39,664 bases of DNA from Bordetella parapertussis (GTDB lineage: Bacteria > Pseudomonadota > Gammaproteobacteria > Burkholderiales > SG8-41), in the NCBI GenBank assembly GCA_945870465.1, contig CAMBSS010000017.1, forward strand, positions 1-39,664. The letters are read 5' to 3'. The notes below the pieces were generated by a model that was not told the DNA's origin, did no database searches, and saw only the letters and a list, made by a program, of their open reading frames with translations. Shown here piece by piece: positions 7,858 through 15,806 of this stretch; the stretch's first letter is position 1, and each line of letters opens with the position of its first letter. A program made the position numbers and the translations under genes.

Positions 7858-8802
7858 TTACTGCAACTTCTTCTGCAGCTCTTGCATGGTCGGTTTTTTC
7901 AGCAGTGCGTGCACAGGCGTGCCGGACTCAGTGCGCACGGCGTCCCATTCAAGCCGGCGCTGTGCGTTGGCACTGGCGACCTGTGCGGTGCCCGCGATGT
8001 TGCGGCCGGAAATTTTGCCGGTGAATTCGTAACGTGTCTTGCTGCGCACATCGTTGAGTAAAAAACTGATGTCCTCGCCGCGCAGACGCGCCTTCTCGAG
8101 CGGTATCGTGGCGCCGTTGATCTCGACACTGCCAGTGACGGACTGAAAATTCTGCGCCACGTTCAGGTTGAACACAGCCGGTTTGTCCGCAACCGGCATC
8201 TCCCAGCGCCACTTGCCCGCCGCGTTCGCGGGTATCACGTAGAAGAACACCTTGCTTTTCTTGTCGCGCCCTACCGGCTTGTCCGGCGCATCGATGACCA
8301 TCTGCTCGTCGGGCGCCCATTCGGCCATGTCGTAATCGTGCGTCACAACGCGCGTCCCCGGCTTCAGGGTCGCCAGCAGCGTGGGCCGCATCATGAGGTT
8401 CACTTCCGGCAGCAGGTAAATGGTGACGACGCTCGCACCGGAGAGATCGGTTTCGTAAATATCGCGCTCGTAGAACACCGCACGATCGCCAACCCCCGCG
8501 CTGGCAGCCCGCTTGTTGGCCAACTCGACCAGGCGCCGGTCAAGATCCACGCCAAAGCCACGCGCGCCGTATTTTTGCGCTGCCGTGATGACCAACCGGC
8601 CATCGCCCGACCCCAGGTCGATGACGTAATCACCGGGACCGACTTTCGCCACCTGCAACATGCGTTCGACCACGTTTTGCGGCGTCTGCACGTACGGCGT
8701 ATCGCCGAAGTCCTGCGCGCCCGTCGCGTGGACAGCCAGCAAAGACAATCCAGCGGCAATCACCGCGACGCGACGCAAATTAAAAAACATTGCTAAACCC
8801 AT
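7858..8802 (-). CDS. Exported class I SAM-methyltransferase-fold protein, paralog B
   Basis: A 314-residue paralog, the longest of the set. ATG 8802 has an AGAGG ribosome binding site 8 nt upstream. The signal peptide ends near residue 29 (HATGA then QDFG). Family blocks: TPYVQTPQNVVERML, motif I IDLGSGDGRL, GVDLDRR, IYLLPEVNLMMRP, and THDYDMAEW (Thr where most copies have Ser). The C-terminal beta domain is present, followed by about 25 extra residues ending MQELQKKLQ that the other copies lack. A 135-bp gap containing a heptamer repeat separates it from paralog A, so it may have its own promoter or be regulated through the gap. Confidence 0.83.
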   Translation of the reverse strand: MGLAMFFNLRRVAVIAAGLSLLAVHATGAQDFGDTPYVQTPQNVVERMLQVAKVGPGDYVIDLGSGDGRLVITAAQKYGARGFGVDLDRRLVELANKRAASAGVGDRAVFYERDIYETDLSGASVVTIYLLPEVNLMMRPTLLATLKPGTRVVTHDYDMAEWAPDEQMVIDAPDKPVGRDKKSKVFFYVIPANAAGKWRWEMPVADKPAVFNLNVAQNFQSVTGSVEINGATIPLEKARLRGEDISFLLNDVRSKTRYEFTGKISGRNIAGTAQVASANAQRRLEWDAVRTESGTPVHALLKKPTMQELQKKLQ

Positions 8803-8815
8803 ATGCAGAACCTCT

Positions 8816-8895
8816 AAAACTCAAAACAATTGTTAACCGCGGATAAATTCTTTTTAATACCCCCTTGAGGGGTACACCGATGAACGCAGGCAGAG
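8816..8895. repeat. Decayed copy of the dispersed palindromic element
   Basis: The stretch CAAAACAATTGTTAACCGCGG and, further on, ACCGATGAACGCAGGCAGA resembles one arm of the element found at 26504-26670 and 34273-34436 (which reads AAAACAATTTGGAACCGCCG and GATGAACGCAGATAA). Between these pieces is a 17-nt hairpin TACCCC-CTTGA-GGGGTA at 8858-8874. The match is partial, so this is a degenerate copy at best. Confidence 0.4.
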
Positions 8896-8903
8896 ATCCT
8901 ATT

Positions 8904-8938
8904 CGCCTCTCGCCTCTCGCCTCTCGCCTCTCGCCTCT
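8904..8938. repeat. Five perfect tandem heptamers CGCCTCT
   Basis: Five uninterrupted copies of CGCCTCT occupy 35 bp in the gap between paralogs A and B, and the last base is part of the stop codon of paralog A. Such a short tandem repeat could vary in copy number by replication slippage. Similar 7-bp units occur in other intergenic gaps of the window. Confidence 0.9.
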
Positions 8939-9816
8939 CACTTACTTCCGCGCGTCGCGCTCCACTCGTGCTGGCCCTGGGTGCGAGCGCCGGATAATTT
9001 GACGCTGCCGTCGATGATGCCGCCCGTCACCTTACCGGCAAATTCATGCCTGACCGCAGCGCCGTTGACGTCGGCGATAAAAACGCCGCTGATCTGGTCG
9101 CCGCGCAACCTGGCTTCCTGCAGCTTGAAACTGCGCCCGCCGACGCGCACCGCGCCGCTGATCACCTGAAAATTCTGCTCGAGCACCATTTCATAAGCCT
9201 GCGGCTTGCCGCCGATGTTCGTCGCCCATTGCCACGGCCCCGTCACCCTGGCGGGCACCAGCCAGAAGTAAATCGTGCTCGTGCCCGAACCGCCGCCCGC
9301 GCCGTATTTGTCCGCCACATCGAAGCTGACCGACTCGTCGGCCTTCCAGTCGTCCATCGAAAAATCGTGCGACACGACGCGCGTGCCGGGTTTGAGCTCG
9401 AGTATCTTCGGCCGCAAATCGAGATTGACGCGCGGCAACAGATACATGGTGAGCACGGTTGCCTGCGACAGGTCGGTCTCGAACAGGTTGCGCTGATAGA
9501 AATTGGCGCGGTCGCTGACGCCGGCCTTGGCCGCGTTCTCGGTGCTTTCCTTGATGCGCACCGGGTTCAAATCCACGCCGAAGCCCCGCGCACCGTATTT
9601 CGTCGCGGCGGTGATGACAATGCGTCCGTCGCCCGAGCCGAGATCGATCACGTAATCCTGCGGCGTGATCTTTGCCATTTGCAGCATGCGATCTACCACC
9701 ACCTGGGGGGTCGGCACATAGGGCACGCTGGGTTCCGCCGCCTGCGCGTTGCCGAGCATGACTGCGGCGGCGGCCAATGCCGTCGCGCGCAACAATTCGC
9801 GTATCAGTCGCTGCAT
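8938..9816 (-). CDS. Exported class I SAM-methyltransferase-fold protein, paralog A (first of the run)
   Basis: A 292-residue paralog and the promoter-proximal gene of the five. A strong GGAGG site precedes ATG 9816. The signal peptide is residues 1-26 (ending NAQA). Family motifs: VPYVPTPQVVVDRML (31-45), motif I IDLGSGDGRI (57-66), acidic Asp82, LTMYLLPRVNLDLRP (122-136), VVSHDFSMDDW (147-157). The C-terminal beta domain (about 180-292) ends HEWSATRG. The N-terminal motifs resemble the FAM173/ATPSCKMT-type lysine methyltransferases (VPTP-like element, DLGSGDGRIV, L.PGTRVVS), an identification by eye. Cofactor and target are unknown, and export is unusual for a SAM enzyme. Confidence 0.87.
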   Translation of the reverse strand: MQRLIRELLRATALAAAAVMLGNAQAAEPSVPYVPTPQVVVDRMLQMAKITPQDYVIDLGSGDGRIVITAATKYGARGFGVDLNPVRIKESTENAAKAGVSDRANFYQRNLFETDLSQATVLTMYLLPRVNLDLRPKILELKPGTRVVSHDFSMDDWKADESVSFDVADKYGAGGGSGTSTIYFWLVPARVTGPWQWATNIGGKPQAYEMVLEQNFQVISGAVRVGGRSFKLQEARLRGDQISGVFIADVNGAAVRHEFAGKVTGGIIDGSVKLSGARTQGQHEWSATRGSK

Positions 9817-10028
9817 AAATATCCTCCCGCGCTTGCATGATCATCGTCGAGGCGCGCAATCCACTCGCCGCAGCGATACCGACTCGCGCCGGGGCTTGAA
9901 GTCTGGTAGATTCCGCGCACGATCAAAAATAAAACCGATAGCGCGTGTGCCGTATATGCCGCCGTATATGCCGGCAAATACACACGCAAACACGCCACCA
10001 TTATACCCGACAGGCCATCCCCCACGAC

Positions 10029-11639
10029 ATGCTGCAAGCCATCATATTTGTAACGGGCGGCGCAATCCTCGCGCTCGAACTGCTCGCCTCGCGCATACTC
10101 ACGCCCTACTTCGGCGTCAGCCTCTATATCTGGAGCGGCATACTCTCCATCACGCTGGTATCGCTTGCTGCCGGCTACTGGTGGGGCGGCCGCCTGGCAG
10201 CCGGAACCAGGAACCACGCGCCGACGCCGGAAAAACTCGCCTACCTGTTTACGCGTATGCCAGCAGTCGCCGCCATTGCGATAGTTGCGGCCTGCCTCGT
10301 TTACCCCTATCTCTTTCACCGGCTCGCGCAGTTTGATCTGGTGGTCGGCGCTTTTATCGCGTGTATCGTGCTGCTGTTCGTGCCGCTTTTCGTGACTTCC
10401 GCGATGAACCCGCTGCTGGTCGCCATATTTCTGCGCCAATCGGCCACGCGCGGCGACCTTGCGGATGCTGGTGCCGGCCGCGTATTTTTCGTCAGCACCA
10501 TAGGTTCTGTCGCCGGCGTCGTCGTGAGCGCCTTCGGCCTGATCCCGTATATGAGCAACTTCGCCGCCGCTCTGGTGGTGGCGGTCGTGCTGGCCGTGCT
10601 GCCGCTCATCCTGCTGTTCGGCTCGTCGATCAAGGTAGCCCAGCGCAAACGCGTGACCGTCAAGTCGGCGATCGCGCTGGCGTTGGCGCTGGGGCTGCTA
10701 CTCGCGTCCGGCGCCTACACCGCGCGCATGTGGCCCGCCAGTTACAACGGCGCCAACTGGAGCCTCGAATCGGTCTATCGCTCGTCTTTTGGCACTGTTA
10801 AGGTGCTGAAAAGCGGGCCGCGCGACAACGAGCCGTTCACCCGCATGTATTTTCAGGACGGGTTGGTGCAAAACGTGGTCGGCGCGACCAACCGCTCGCT
10901 GTCCATGTATACGTATGCGCTCGAAGCGCTGTCATTTTCGTACAAGCCGCAGATGCGCACCGCACTGGTCCTCGGCATAGGCGCGGGCATGGTGCCGATG
11001 CGCCTGGCGGGACGCGGCATAGACGTAACCACTGTCGATATCGACTCGGCATCATTGCACGCCGCAGCCATGGTTTTCGGTTTCGACCCGCAGAAAGTAC
11101 GCGCGCACCAGGCCGATGCCCGTACCTATTTGCGTTCGTGCAGCGGCGGCTACGACATCGTGGTCGTCGATCTCTTTCACGGCGATGGCGTGCCCGACTA
11201 CCTCGTCACGCGCGAATTCTTCCGTGACCTGAAACGCTGCCTCGGCAAGGACGGCATCGCCGTGTTCAACACCTTCGCCGATCTCGACTACCCGCGCGCC
11301 TACGCGCACTTCCTCACCACACTGAAAAGCGAACTGCCGTTTATCACGCTGTACCGCCCCGATTACGGGCTCGCCCAGCACATCAACAGTTTCGTCGTAG
11401 CGAGCGCGTCGTCCCTACCCTCGCCGGCCGGCGACGATCTGGATCACGTGCCGTTGCGGCACCTGCAAACCGTAACCGCGATGCTGCGCGATCCCACGCC
11501 GCTCGACCAGACTCTGCTTGCAAGCGGACGCCTGATCACCGATGCAGACAACCCTGTCGCGATGGACCTTGCCAACAGTCAGTTGGTCAACCGCCGACAC
11601 GTAGTCGAAGCGCTGCCGGCGGCGTTTTTTTTGAACTGA
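10029..11639 (+). CDS. Membrane-fused spermidine-synthase-like protein
   Basis: A 536-residue protein. The first 220 residues contain six to seven hydrophobic segments and begin with GGAILALELLASRILTPYFG, the signature of 'fused MFS/spermidine synthase' proteins. The C-terminal half is a spermidine-synthase-type Rossmann domain: VLGIGAGMVPMRLA (motif I), VTTVDIDSASL, HQADARTYLRS and YDIVVVDLFHGDGVPDYL. ATG 10029 is chosen; the frame is open back to 9945 without a better start. It is transcribed divergently from the methyltransferase run across a 212-bp gap. Family members have mostly unproven activity; true putrescine aminopropyl transfer is not assured. Confidence 0.85.
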   Translation: MLQAIIFVTGGAILALELLASRILTPYFGVSLYIWSGILSITLVSLAAGYWWGGRLAAGTRNHAPTPEKLAYLFTRMPAVAAIAIVAACLVYPYLFHRLAQFDLVVGAFIACIVLLFVPLFVTSAMNPLLVAIFLRQSATRGDLADAGAGRVFFVSTIGSVAGVVVSAFGLIPYMSNFAAALVVAVVLAVLPLILLFGSSIKVAQRKRVTVKSAIALALALGLLLASGAYTARMWPASYNGANWSLESVYRSSFGTVKVLKSGPRDNEPFTRMYFQDGLVQNVVGATNRSLSMYTYALEALSFSYKPQMRTALVLGIGAGMVPMRLAGRGIDVTTVDIDSASLHAAAMVFGFDPQKVRAHQADARTYLRSCSGGYDIVVVDLFHGDGVPDYLVTREFFRDLKRCLGKDGIAVFNTFADLDYPRAYAHFLTTLKSELPFITLYRPDYGLAQHINSFVVASASSLPSPAGDDLDHVPLRHLQTVTAMLRDPTPLDQTLLASGRLITDADNPVAMDLANSQLVNRRHVVEALPAAFFLN

Positions 11640-11747
11640 TCAAATCTCGACTTGGGTGCCGCGCTCGATCACGCGGTTGGCGGGGATATTGAAGTATTCG
11701 ACGATGCTGCCGGCATCGCGGGTCATTGCGTATATGGTTTCGCCCCA
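11640..11747 (-). pseudogene. kup: Remnant of Kup potassium transporter (C-terminal 35 codons)
   Basis: On the minus strand a short frame bounded by stops reads WGETIYAMTRDAG, then SIVEYFNIPANRVIERGTQ and VEI before TGA. The tail YFNIPANRVIE.GTQVEI is the characteristic extreme C-terminus of Kup/TrkD potassium uptake proteins. The frame is closed by TAA at 11748-11750 immediately upstream and nothing Kup-like precedes it, so over 550 residues are missing. The remnant abuts the spermidine-synthase-like stop. It marks a former kup locus where the methyltransferase region was rearranged or inserted (inference). Confidence 0.72.
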
Positions 11748-11802
11748 TTACGCGATCAAGCCTGCGACTCTACGCATTTTTTGGCACGCGTAAGGTAAAG
11801 CT

Positions 11803-12711
11803 CTACTCGGTAACCACTTTCCCCACGGCAGTACGCGTCGCAGTCCAGCGCTGCGCAACCTTGCCGCCGGGTAATTCGACCGTGCCTTCCATCGCTTCGC
11901 CGTTCGCGCGCCCCGAGAAACGCGCCACGCCCTTGCTTTCCGGCAGGGCGAAAATGAAATCATTGCCGCGCAATGTCAGAAACTGCGGCTTGACGGACTT
12001 GCCGGCGCTCGTCGCCATTCCCTCGACCGACTGGAAGCGCTGCCTGAGGGTAAGCTGATACGTTTCGCCGCCCACGACTTTTAGATCCCACGTTCCGGCA
12101 ATCCTGGCTGGCACGTACCACAACATCACTGTTGCGCGCGGCACCCCTGTAATAGCTGCTTTTTCCGGCACGTCCAGGCTGATGGATTCGTCCGACGTCC
12201 AGTCGCCGAAATGATAGTCGTGCGACACCACCCGCGTGCCGGGCTTCAGTTCTTTCAACAACTTGGTGCGCAAATTCAGCATCATTCCGGGCAGCAGGTA
12301 CAGCGTCAGCACGGATGCCTTGGAGAGATCGGTCTTGAAAACGTCCTCCTGCACGAAGTGCGCCCGCGACGCAACGCCGAATTTCTGCGCGCTGGCATTC
12401 GAGAGCTTCACAAGGTCGGGATCAATATCCACGCCCATGCCGCTCGCCCTGAACTGCCGCGCGGCGGTAAGCACAATGACGCCGTCACCCGAGCCCAGGT
12501 CTATGACGTAATCGGTCTCCTTGACGTCGGCAATGTTCAGCATATTGTCGACCACGATTTGCGGAGTCGGCACGTAGGGGCCGCCGGTTTTGAGGCTGTC
12601 GTCGGCGGCTTGCGCCGCCGCCAACGTCGCGGCAACCACCAGGACTGCCTTAAACGCCGCAGCGCATATCTTCGATATCATCTTACGATCCATTCCTGAT
12701 TCAACTTTCAT
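11803..12711 (-). CDS. Exported class I SAM-methyltransferase-fold protein, paralog F
   Basis: A 302-residue sixth member of the family, separated from the other five by the spermidine-synthase-like gene. The signal peptide ends AQA near residue 35. It has GPYVPTPQIVVDNML, motif I IDLGSGDGVI (70-79), GVDIDPD, LYLLPGMMLNLRT, SHDYHFGDW, and the C-terminal beta domain ending RWTATRTAVG. It differs from all other copies in having Val in place of the Arg after the motif I GDG, and Thr in place of Pro in the LRP block. ATG 12711 has a weak AGG site; 12693 is an alternative start. Confidence 0.84.
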   Translation of the reverse strand: MKVESGMDRKMISKICAAAFKAVLVVAATLAAAQAADDSLKTGGPYVPTPQIVVDNMLNIADVKETDYVIDLGSGDGVIVLTAARQFRASGMGVDIDPDLVKLSNASAQKFGVASRAHFVQEDVFKTDLSKASVLTLYLLPGMMLNLRTKLLKELKPGTRVVSHDYHFGDWTSDESISLDVPEKAAITGVPRATVMLWYVPARIAGTWDLKVVGGETYQLTLRQRFQSVEGMATSAGKSVKPQFLTLRGNDFIFALPESKGVARFSGRANGEAMEGTVELPGGKVAQRWTATRTAVGKVVTE

Positions 12712-12766
12712 TTAACCTGCGATGCGGCGGCCGTTCCAGCCCGCGTCGGAATGACCGCCGGAAAAA

Positions 12767-13606
12767 TCAAAAACGCAGCTTGTCGCCCTCTTTGATCGGG
12801 AACACCCTGATCGGCGAGCTGCCCATCGCATCCATGTACTCCTGCGGCGTGCCTACCAGGAACGGGTTCGTCCCATAGTGCATTGGAATCGCATATTTCG
12901 GCTGCAGGAACTCCTTGGTCGCCTTTGCGGCGTCCCGCGGGTTCATGACGAAATGCCCGCCGATCGGGATCATGATGAGATCAGGGCTGTAGTACTCGCC
13001 GATCAGCTTCATGTCGCCGAACAAACCGGTGTCGCCCATGTGATAAATCTTGAAACCATTCTCCAGCTCGATGATAAAGCCGACGGGCTCCCCGCCGAAA
13101 TGCGTTTCCTGCTTTTTCGTTACCGGGTTGGTCCACAGAATCTCCGAGCTGTGCTCGGCGTGGGTCTGGGTAATTTTCACCCCCGGGAACGGCGTGATGG
13201 TGCCGCCCTTGTTCATGCGCGGCACGAGTGCGGCCGGCAGCTCGCCCAGTGTCAGCAACTGCTGGTTCAGCCCCGCGGGCGCCCAGATCGGCACGTTGTG
13301 CATTTTGGCGAGCGCAACCGCGTCGCCCAGATGATCGCCGTGCGCGTGGGTCACCAGCAGCAGATCGATTTTGCCGAGCGCGTCGAGGTTCTTGAACTGT
13401 GCGGGCGTCTTCGGATTGCCCAGAATCCACGGGTCGATCATGATGACTTTGCCGGTGGTCGTGGTAATACGCATCGCCGCCTGGCCGAGCCACCAGACTT
13501 CGATGTTGCCGCTTTTGCCCGCATCGATATTGGGGGGCGTCGCACAACCCGCCACCAGCATCAGCACGGCCACCATCCCCAGCATGTTGCGCAACAAGTA
13601 GTGCAT
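12767..13606 (-). CDS. Lipoprotein metallo-beta-lactamase-fold hydrolase (UlaG/UPF0173-like)
   Basis: A 279-residue protein. The N-terminus is a lipoprotein signal with lipobox LVAGC (Cys21), so the mature enzyme should be membrane-anchored. Metal ligands of the metallo-beta-lactamase fold are visible: THAHGDHLGD (HxHxDH), a histidine in TQTHAEHSS, Asp in HMGDTG, and the final histidine in PMHYGTNPF. The spacing and the WLGQAAMRI start resemble UPF0173/UlaG-type metal-dependent hydrolases. A strong GAGGAGG site precedes ATG 13606. It lies 31 nt downstream of a lipoprotein methyltransferase gene, likely in one operon. The substrate is unknown. Confidence 0.85.
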   Translation of the reverse strand: MHYLLRNMLGMVAVLMLVAGCATPPNIDAGKSGNIEVWWLGQAAMRITTTTGKVIMIDPWILGNPKTPAQFKNLDALGKIDLLLVTHAHGDHLGDAVALAKMHNVPIWAPAGLNQQLLTLGELPAALVPRMNKGGTITPFPGVKITQTHAEHSSEILWTNPVTKKQETHFGGEPVGFIIELENGFKIYHMGDTGLFGDMKLIGEYYSPDLIMIPIGGHFVMNPRDAAKATKEFLQPKYAIPMHYGTNPFLVGTPQEYMDAMGSSPIRVFPIKEGDKLRF

Positions 13607-13637
13607 GGTTCCTCCTCAGGTGTAGTTATTGCGGTAG

Positions 13638-14363
13638 TTATGGCTTCATGAACTTGAGCACGAATTCGTCGTTGGGCTGGCTTGGGTTGGCTACCGGCGC
13701 CGTGCGCGGATCGCCCGGATTGCGCAGAAAGCCGCCTTCCCCGACGAGCCTGAAACCCGCCGCTTCGACTTCGCGCCGCACGGCAGCCTCTTCGATCCGG
13801 TGCAGCGTTTTCCCAACCGAGACGCCGGCGCCAGGCAGCGCCGAATGGTCGGCAACGATGTAATGACCTCCCGGCTTTAACGCGTCAAATACAGCGCGAT
13901 TCATCCTGGCGCGGTCGACGGCCATATAGGTCGTATCGTGATAGTTGAAATTGAAAGTCACGAGATCGAGATTGCGCGCCTCGGGCGGCAGCGGACTGTC
14001 AAAAGGCCCTGTCACCTCCACGACATTCTTCATCACGGGCTTTTTCAAACGCTCTGCGAGCCGGCCGCCGGAAGTGTTGTGCGCGTAGACCCTGCCGGTA
14101 TCGCCGACCGCGCGGGCCAGAAGCTCCGTGGTATACCCCCCGCCCGCACTGATATCGGCCGCCGCCATGCCAGGCCGCACATCCATGAACGTGAGGAACT
14201 GCAGCGCCTTGCGTCGAACGTCGTTCGTGCGGTCGGCGTCGCTGCGGTCGGGACTTGCCACCAGCGCCTGATAGTCCGGCGCCGGCGCATGCGTGGCGCA
14301 ACCTGCCATAGCCACCGCTATCACGGCAGCCGCCAACAACGTCCAGATGTTCGCTTTCATCAA
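13638..14363 (-). CDS. Lipoprotein class I methyltransferase-like protein
   Basis: A 241-residue protein beginning with a lipoprotein signal (VAMAGC, Cys22). The mature part has a methyltransferase fold: SPDRSDADRTNDVRRKAL, a motif I variant AADISAGGGYTTELLAR, an Asn/Ser at strand 2 (YAHNTS) in place of the usual acid, LVTFNFNYHDTTY and LKPGGHYIVADHSA. It is a different family from paralogs A-F and lacks their C-terminal beta domain. GGGAGGAG precedes the start. Like its neighbours it is predicted outside the cytoplasm. The atypical strand 2 residue leaves SAM binding uncertain. Confidence 0.8.
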   Translation of the reverse strand: MMKANIWTLLAAAVIAVAMAGCATHAPAPDYQALVASPDRSDADRTNDVRRKALQFLTFMDVRPGMAAADISAGGGYTTELLARAVGDTGRVYAHNTSGGRLAERLKKPVMKNVVEVTGPFDSPLPPEARNLDLVTFNFNYHDTTYMAVDRARMNRAVFDALKPGGHYIVADHSALPGAGVSVGKTLHRIEEAAVRREVEAAGFRLVGEGGFLRNPGDPRTAPVANPSQPNDEFVLKFMKP

Positions 14364-14390
14364 CTCCTCCCTAAAAACGACAGTTCCGCA

Positions 14391-14672
14391 TCACTTGGCC
14401 CGCACATCCTTGCAGTCTTTGCGAATTTCGAGCGACGTAAACGTCCGGTCGTATGCTTCTTGCACCGTTTTCCTGATCCTTACCATGTCTTCTTTGGTCA
14501 TATTGCCACTGGATTCCAGCTTTTCGGCTTCCGCCAGCAAGACCTGCAACGGTTCGCCCTGGTTGCGGTACTGCTCCGTGGCAAGCGCGATGTTGCCAAG
14601 CTGGTCGCAGGTCACGGCGGCGGCGGCGAGACCGCATTGCAGCCAGAGTGTCGTGTATAAAAGCAGTCGCAA
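14391..14672 (-). CDS. Small secreted protein of unknown function
   Basis: A 93-residue frame with a signal peptide (MRLLLYTTLWLQCGLAAAA) and a mature part of about 74 residues that is strongly helical and charged (ATEQYRNQGEPLQVLLAEAE, MTKEDMVRIRKTVQEAYDRT). Two cysteines (VTCDQ and KDCKD) could form a disulfide in the periplasm. It sits 27 nt before the lipoprotein methyltransferase, so it is likely the first gene of that operon. I do not recognise a family. Confidence 0.65.
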   Translation of the reverse strand: MRLLLYTTLWLQCGLAAAAVTCDQLGNIALATEQYRNQGEPLQVLLAEAEKLESSGNMTKEDMVRIRKTVQEAYDRTFTSLEIRKDCKDVRAK

Positions 14673-14743
14673 AAGTCGCCCGGGGCCGGTAAAAACGCTA
14701 TGTTAAACCAGTCGCCACGACTGCGCACCCGGCAGCCGATTCA

Positions 14744-15718
14744 TCAGGTTCTCAGGGTCAGCTGGTGGGCGCGGATCACATCCTCGATTCCGCCATCGGC
14801 CTTGAAACCCAGCCGGTCGGCGCGCCCGGTATCGAAACGCGCCGGCCAGCCGAGGACGATTTTTTCGATCCCCGCATCGCGCTCGAAACGCACCCTTGCC
14901 GCGCACTCCCTGCCCGCGAGGTTTTCCAGCGCGGCGAGCGCGTCTGCGACGCTTACCGTAATGCCCGGCGCATTGAGAGTGCGATTCCAGCCCCAGGCGT
15001 CCGCGGGCAGTTCCATCGCGCGCACCAACGCATCGACGGCGCGCTCTGGCGACAAAATCCACATTTTCGCGTCGGGCAGCAGCGGGTATATCACCGGCTC
15101 GCCGTTGAGCGGTTCGCGCAGGATATTGCTCATGAAACCGGACGCCGCGCGGTTGGGTTTGCCCGGCCGCACCACTATCGTCGGCAGCCGCACGCTGCGC
15201 CCGTCGATATAGCCTTTACGTGTGTGGTCGGCGACCAGCAGTTCGCCCAGCACTTTTTGCGTGCCGTAAGACGACTGCGGCGTGGCGGCCGTGGCGTCTG
15301 TGACTACGTCCGGCAAGGTGCCGCCAAACGCGGCGACGGAACTCGTGAACACCAGGCGCGGCGGCCGCGGTTGCTGCCGGCAGGCTTCGAACACCAGCCG
15401 GGAAGCATCGAGATTGACGCGATAGCCGAGATCGAAATCGGCCTCGGCGCCCGCGCTGACCACCGCCGCCAGGTGAAAAACCGCATCGGTGGGCGGGGCA
15501 AACACACGATTCAGGAGCGCGCTGTCGCCGATGTCGCCGGACAATTGCCGGACGCGCGGATCAGCAACGCCGCCGACCGGAAAAGCCTGATCGAACAGCA
15601 CCAGTTCGTCGAGACTCGCGGCAGCACCCGGCTCCGCCGCAAGCCCGCCGCGCGCGAGCAGCGCGCGCGCAACCCGCTGCCCGAGAAATCCGCCGCCGCC
15701 CGTGATTACGACTCTCAT
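14744..15718 (-). CDS. denD: NAD-dependent epimerase/dehydratase-type dehydrogenase, DenD-like
   Basis: A 324-residue extended SDR. The N-terminal nucleotide site is GGGGFLGQRVARALL; the catalytic region has FTSSVAAFGG and SSYGTQKVLGELL (Tyr and Lys of YxxxK), followed by RLPTIVVRPGKPNRAASGF and a C-terminal substrate lobe. The overall pattern, including LPTIVVRPG.PN.AAS.F, matches D-erythronate dehydrogenase (DenD), which oxidises D-erythronate in a tetronate catabolic route. No DenK or DenI partner is nearby, so the assignment rests on sequence resemblance. ATG 15718 is chosen since MRVVITGGGG places the motif normally. Confidence 0.75.
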   Translation of the reverse strand: MRVVITGGGGFLGQRVARALLARGGLAAEPGAAASLDELVLFDQAFPVGGVADPRVRQLSGDIGDSALLNRVFAPPTDAVFHLAAVVSAGAEADFDLGYRVNLDASRLVFEACRQQPRPPRLVFTSSVAAFGGTLPDVVTDATAATPQSSYGTQKVLGELLVADHTRKGYIDGRSVRLPTIVVRPGKPNRAASGFMSNILREPLNGEPVIYPLLPDAKMWILSPERAVDALVRAMELPADAWGWNRTLNAPGITVSVADALAALENLAGRECAARVRFERDAGIEKIVLGWPARFDTGRADRLGFKADGGIEDVIRAHQLTLRT

Positions 15719-15806
15719 CCGGATACCGCCTCCGCTGTTCGCCTGCGATGCCAACGCGCTATCATCGTGTTTTGACGCGTGCCGCGCAACCTCTTAGAGT
15801 CCCGAC

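Noticed and set aside
8858..8874. TACCCC hairpin as a terminator between paralogs A and B
   Set aside because: On the transcribed minus strand the hairpin is followed by an A-rich stretch, not Ts.
8904..8938. Tandem heptamers considered as a CRISPR or minisatellite
   Set aside because: Units are 7 bp with no spacers and no cas genes; a simple tandem repeat.
11617..11637. Poly-T run after a GC-rich stretch as a terminator of the spermidine-synthase-like gene
   Set aside because: The T run lies inside the last codons and the upstream stem is only a short GCCGGC palindrome; not convincing.
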